11,075 nucleotides of DNA, from NCBI GenBank assembly GCA_965659005.1, contig CBFHVG010000036.1, forward strand, positions 1 to 11,075. Reading direction: 5' to 3'. Each line of letters begins with the position of its first letter. Within the stretch, counting starts at the first letter, position 1. The notes under the pieces are model-generated. The model was given only the letters and a program-made list of their open reading frames with translations. It had not been told where the DNA came from and searched no databases. The position numbers and the translations under genes were made by a program. Shown piece after piece: positions 7,797-11,075 of this stretch. Source of the DNA: CAYPTY01 sp965659005. Its GTDB lineage: Bacteria > Bacteroidota > Rhodothermia > Balneolales > Balneolaceae.

Positions 7797-9760
7797 CAGA
7801 AGGAAGTCCCCACGCTAAAGTGAATACGGTTCCGATCCCAGAAATTACCAAAGTCTTGCCCATTAAAAATATTCAAGTCGGCATCTGTGGGGTTCATTTT
7901 CCGTGCAAATTCAATTCTAACCGGACCTATGGGTGATCTGTATCTCAGACCTCCACCGGCTCCATATCTGGTCTCTCCAAAATCTATACCATTAACTCCC
8001 CCAAAACTTTTCCATACAGCTCCACCATCCAGAAAAGCTGTAACTTCAAAACCCCGAATGAGCTCATCAATTCGTTGTCTTACTTCAACTGTGAAATTAT
8101 AACGCGCTCTTCCACCAATCGGTAAATATTGGTCAAATTGCCCATTTTCAAAAAATACCGGACGTTTAGGACCCAGCTGATCCCTGGAATATCCCCTAAC
8201 CCTACTGGTTCCCCCATTAAAGAATCTAATATTCTGTGGAAGTGAATCCTGACCGGAATAGTTGATTGCTCCCATTCTTATTCTGGCTGCAACAGACAAA
8301 TTATCGGTCACCCTTTCAAGCCTTCTGACATCAACAGAAAGTTTTTGAAAACTGAAATCTGCTTCTCCGAGTGGACTGGATATTTCAATAAATGGCTGAA
8401 TAATCCAGCCTTCTCTATTCGCGAATACTCTATCTCTATAAAAGCCGGTGATTAGAATTGAGGATACGTTATAATCCAGAACACTATCCGGTAGTGATTC
8501 CTGAGCATTTCTTGAAAATTCATCGTTTACAGTAAACTCGTAACCAATGGTAGCTGTAATTTGCCTAGTGTATTCGTAGCTCAGGGTATTTTGAATCCCC
8601 ACAGAAAAAATCTCAAAGGAAGGCTCAATTCTGTGTTCAAAACCCGGAGTGATGCTAAAGCTACTTTTAGTATTAAATACATAAGGGAATAGATAGTCGA
8701 AACGTAAACTTTGTTCAAAACCTGAAGCAATTAAAATGGTTCTAAATCGCTCTCCTCTCTTTGCCGCATTTCTGTAAGTCCAGCTAACCTGGGTTCTGAG
8801 TAATCTAACTGCATTTAGGAATTCATTGTTAATATCCCTGTCAATGCCAATACCTGCACTAAACTGAAAGGAGCGCAGATCTCTTTCATTTACATTAAAG
8901 ACAAGATCCACTTCTCCTTCTTCATCTGTCTCCTGAACATCCGTAGTCACGAATTTAATCATATGATGATTGTACAATTCTCTTTGAGCGTTCTGGATGT
9001 TTCTTTCACTGAAGAGGTCACCAGCATAAATTCCGGTTTCCCTTGTGTAATAATTATCATCAACTACTGAATTACCATTTACAATAACCTCATTGATATA
9101 GGTTCTAGTACCTGGATTAATTTCAATTCGTACATCGGCTGCATAATTCACGGTATCTACGCTGAACGTTACGCTCGCTTCAGCCTTAAAATATCCTTGA
9201 TTGTTCAAGGCATCTATAATTGAACCTTCCGTTTCCGCCTCTTTGATGGCCTCGAACCTTCTGTTAATTCGATAGGCTTGCCGCCTCATCACTCTGTTAA
9301 ATCTTCGTTCTTCAAATATATCAGCAGAATCTTCTTCGGAAGCGTTAATTCTTACTTCAACTTTGTTAATAAGGATGGGCCTACCTTCATCCAGAGAAAA
9401 AACTATTTCATTTTCCTTACCTGGGTCTATCTCAATAATTTCATAGTCTACGTCGATATCCGGAAAGCCCCGGCGCTGATAAAATCTCTCTAACCTAATT
9501 CGATCGCGCTCTGCTTCAATTTCAGAATATCCAGTGTTATCAATGTTAACGCTGAGGGTGGTAATCCTTTCTATAAAATTGCGTCCTTCTATTGCAATTA
9601 TATTCTTTAGGACGATTTCAGGATAAGCTTCATTACCAACAATTTTCACATCCCAGTTGATGTTATTATTCACTGGCTGGGCCAATGCAGCTAAGGAATG
9701 CAAAAGACCCAGTATCAACACGATAATGATATGTAAACCTTTAATTTTATTCATGAACAT
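7796..9760 (-). CDS. tamA: Omp85-superfamily outer membrane protein, TamA-like, three POTRA domains plus beta-barrel
   Basis: This 654-residue protein starts with a Sec signal peptide (hydrophobic 10-26, likely cleavage after ALA at 25-27). Three POTRA-like units follow, at about 35-117, 130-216 and 219-293, each with the beta-alpha-alpha-beta-beta rhythm and G-Y/F-F or G-N turns (QRRGFPD near 95, NNQGYFKA near 186, VNGNSVVDD near 227). From about 297 the C-terminal 16-strand barrel begins. It carries the loop-6 signature FFNGGTSRVRGY (513-524; VRGY in place of the commoner VRGF), AFLDGGAVW (575-583), GAGGGLRYRSPIGPVRIEF (600-618), and ends in the aromatic Phe654 used for barrel recognition. 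Three POTRAs and the overlapping tamB point to TamA rather than BamA, which normally has five. There is no lipobox and no cysteine at all, so it is not the lipidated TamL variant. Start: M1 at 9760 or M3 at 9754 are both possible. Confidence 0.9.
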   Translation of the reverse strand: MFMNKIKGLHIIIVLILGLLHSLAALAQPVNNNINWDVKIVGNEAYPEIVLKNIIAIEGRNFIERITTLSVNIDNTGYSEIEAERDRIRLERFYQRRGFPDIDVDYEIIEIDPGKENEIVFSLDEGRPILINKVEVRINASEEDSADIFEERRFNRVMRRQAYRINRRFEAIKEAETEGSIIDALNNQGYFKAEASVTFSVDTVNYAADVRIEINPGTRTYINEVIVNGNSVVDDNYYTRETGIYAGDLFSERNIQNAQRELYNHHMIKFVTTDVQETDEEGEVDLVFNVNERDLRSFQFSAGIGIDRDINNEFLNAVRLLRTQVSWTYRNAAKRGERFRTILIASGFEQSLRFDYLFPYVFNTKSSFSITPGFEHRIEPSFEIFSVGIQNTLSYEYTRQITATIGYEFTVNDEFSRNAQESLPDSVLDYNVSSILITGFYRDRVFANREGWIIQPFIEISSPLGEADFSFQKLSVDVRRLERVTDNLSVAARIRMGAINYSGQDSLPQNIRFFNGGTSRVRGYSRDQLGPKRPVFFENGQFDQYLPIGGRARYNFTVEVRQRIDELIRGFEVTAFLDGGAVWKSFGGVNGIDFGETRYGAGGGLRYRSPIGPVRIEFARKMNPTDADLNIFNGQDFGNFWDRNRIHFSVGTSF

Positions 9761-9851
9761 ACATCCGGATGCACTAAGATATTTGTCAGAAATTGCATAT
9801 CCTAAAGCTTTAATAATAATGAACAGCTTTCACTAAAAGATGTTTCATCAG
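9761..9851. promoter_or_regulatory. Divergent intergenic region between the TAM pair and the M14 peptidase lipoprotein gene
   Basis: The two flanking genes are transcribed away from each other, so both promoters should lie here or just inside the genes. The region is AT-rich. I see no clear pair of Bacteroidota-type elements (TTTG ... TAnnTTTG) at good spacing on either strand; GATATTTG at 9778-9785 on the plus strand is the closest -7 match, without a partner. It contains two 10-base perfect palindromes, CATCCGGATG (9762-9771) and TAAAGCTTTA (9803-9812). A promoter function is inferred from gene layout, not from motifs. Confidence 0.45.
9762..9771. repeat. 10-bp perfect palindrome next to the tamA start codon
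   Basis: CATCCGGATG is fully self-complementary and begins one base upstream of the tamA ATG at 9760 (minus strand). In the RNA it could form only a very short hairpin; on DNA it could be half of an operator. Either role is speculation. Confidence 0.3.
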
Positions 9852-11075
9852 ATGATACGTCAGCATTATTCCCTTATACGGGTTTTCAGCATTTCCATAT
9901 GTGTTTTTTTGGCGGCTTGTAGTACTTCAAAAGAGTTTACAGGCTATGATTATGATCCCCCAGATGTTACCAATACGGTAAATAAAACACTCAATGAACA
10001 ACCAATTCGAGTTATTGGAACAGGTTCACCACGTGTATGGGTAAGTAATGAGTATGACGGAGCCAGACTTTCAGACTTTCAACTGGTTGGTGACACTATG
10101 TATCAGGTCACCATTTTACCTGAGTTAGCCCCGATAAATAACAGTCCCTGGTATAGTTTTGCAATTTGGTCGGAGGAGGCAACACGTATTCAGCTAAAGT
10201 TGACCTATCCTAATGCAAATCATCGGTACTATCCAAAAGTGAGCTCAGACCAAATATATTGGAAACCCATTCATGAAGATCTTGTCAAGGAAGACAGTAC
10301 CTGTACTTGCTTAGAGCTTCAACTCGATATTTCAAAAGACACATTATGGGTGAGCGCTCAGGAGGTACTAACATCCTCAGAACTTGATACCTGGTTAGCA
10401 AACATCCCCTCTGATATCAATGCAAGAATTGATACAGTAGGTTTCAGCCACAGAAATAAGCCACTTAAGCAATTGATTATTGATGAAACTGGAGGAAATA
10501 GTAATGGAACCCTTGTAATCGTGGGCAGACAACATCCTCCAGAAATAAGTGGTTACCTTACTTCAAGATATTTTCTGGATTCAATGATGGGAGATTCAGA
10601 ATTAGCAAGATCATTCAGAAATAATTTTAAAATACTGGCTTATCCTATGGCAAATCCGGATGGGGCAGATGGCGGTCATTGGCGCTATAATGTTGGCGGT
10701 GTAGACCTAAATCGCGACTGGGAAAATTTTAACCAACCTGAAACCAAAGCCATAAGAGATGCTATTCAGTCTTTTGCTGATGAAGGGAATGAAATAACCT
10801 ATGGGATTGACTTTCATTCTACAGATGAGAATTTATTTTACCCGATCCTTCCATCTATTGATAAGCCAAATGGAGATATTACCTATCCCTGGATTACTGA
10901 AGTAATAGCTGAATTTAAAGATGATAGAATCAGAATTGAGCCCTTTGACATCAATTCACCTATCTTTAAAAACTGGCTGTTTAAAAGCTTCGAGGCTGAT
11001 GCGCTTACCTATGAAGTTGATGATGAATTAAATCGCCAAAAACTCAAAGTAATTGCTCAATTTTCATCAAAAAAA
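9852..11075 (+). CDS. M14-family zinc carboxypeptidase lipoprotein, cytosolic-carboxypeptidase-like architecture, C-terminus cut by window edge
   Basis: From ATG 9852 the frame is open for 408 codons to the right edge, with no stop seen. Residues 1-23 form a lipoprotein signal with lipobox LAAC (Cys23). Residues about 50-165 are a beta-sandwich like the N-terminal domain of cytosolic carboxypeptidases (SPWYSFAIWSEE at 99-109, HRYYPKVSSDQIYWKPI at 124-140). The peptidase domain follows with all key M14 residues visible: zinc ligands H228 and E231 (RQHPPE), MANPDG at 266-271, N287-R288 (VDLNRDW) for substrate carboxylate, third zinc ligand H322 (DFHST), and the catalytic glutamate E388 (TYEVDDE). 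It should therefore be an active metallo-carboxypeptidase held at the periplasmic face of a membrane. The natural substrate is unknown. Only a short tail is probably missing. An in-frame ATG at 9840, just after a TAA at 9834, is an alternative start; 9852 gives a more usual signal length. It is divergent from the TAM pair. Confidence 0.9.
   Translation, partial: MIRQHYSLIRVFSISICVFLAACSTSKEFTGYDYDPPDVTNTVNKTLNEQPIRVIGTGSPRVWVSNEYDGARLSDFQLVGDTMYQVTILPELAPINNSPWYSFAIWSEEATRIQLKLTYPNANHRYYPKVSSDQIYWKPIHEDLVKEDSTCTCLELQLDISKDTLWVSAQEVLTSSELDTWLANIPSDINARIDTVGFSHRNKPLKQLIIDETGGNSNGTLVIVGRQHPPEISGYLTSRYFLDSMMGDSELARSFRNNFKILAYPMANPDGADGGHWRYNVGGVDLNRDWENFNQPETKAIRDAIQSFADEGNEITYGIDFHSTDENLFYPILPSIDKPNGDITYPWITEVIAEFKDDRIRIEPFDINSPIFKNWLFKSFEADALTYEVDDELNRQKLKVIAQFSSKK

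Noticed and set aside
7796..9760. Calling the Omp85 protein BamA
   Set aside because: Only three POTRA-like units fit before the barrel and the gene overlaps tamB, both of which favour TamA.

Overview
The window looks like an ordinary chromosomal stretch from a moderately AT-rich, marine-type member of the Bacteroidota/Balneolota group. Three observations support this. None of the seven start codons has a clear AGGAGG-type ribosome binding site. There is a two-membrane envelope (Omp85 barrel, TamB, lipoprotein). Several protein types are familiar from that group: an HMA-MauE fusion, a DUF21/CBS protein, and an M14 carboxypeptidase lipoprotein. The TamA-like protein has a plain signal peptide rather than the lipobox of the TamL variant seen in many Bacteroidota, which tilts the guess towards Balneolota or a relative. 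The assignment is an inference. I see no tRNA, rRNA, CRISPR array, insertion sequence or phage gene.

Seven protein genes fill the window. Six lie on the minus strand as three tight two-gene pairs separated by gaps of about 90 bases. Read in the direction of transcription (right to left) they are as follows. (1) 9760-3366: an Omp85/TamA-like outer-membrane protein with three POTRA domains, overlapping by one base a 1476-residue TamB-like protein; together they form a translocation-and-assembly (TAM) module. (2) 3278-1538: a GPH-family cation/sugar symporter followed after one base by a small SnoaL/NTF2-fold protein. (3) 1445-1: a heavy-metal-binding HMA domain fused to a MauE/DoxX-type membrane domain, then a CNNM/CorC-type DUF21-CBS protein that runs off the left edge. 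The seventh gene, on the plus strand from 9852, runs off the right edge. It is an M14-family zinc carboxypeptidase with the two-domain layout of cytosolic carboxypeptidases and a lipoprotein signal, and it diverges from the TAM pair across about 80-90 bases.

The genes do not form one evident pathway. The TAM pair builds or services the outer membrane and the divergent lipoprotein peptidase would act in the same compartment, so a shared envelope role is possible but unproven. The symporter/SnoaL pair suggests uptake of a glycoside or organic acid with a small partner enzyme. The HMA-MauE/CNNM pair suggests metal or redox handling at the inner membrane. I found no convincing evidence of an undescribed system. 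The points most worth checking are the HMA-MauE-CNNM pairing, the periplasmic CCP-like peptidase beside TAM, and a 19-bp inverted repeat inside the HMA-MauE gene.
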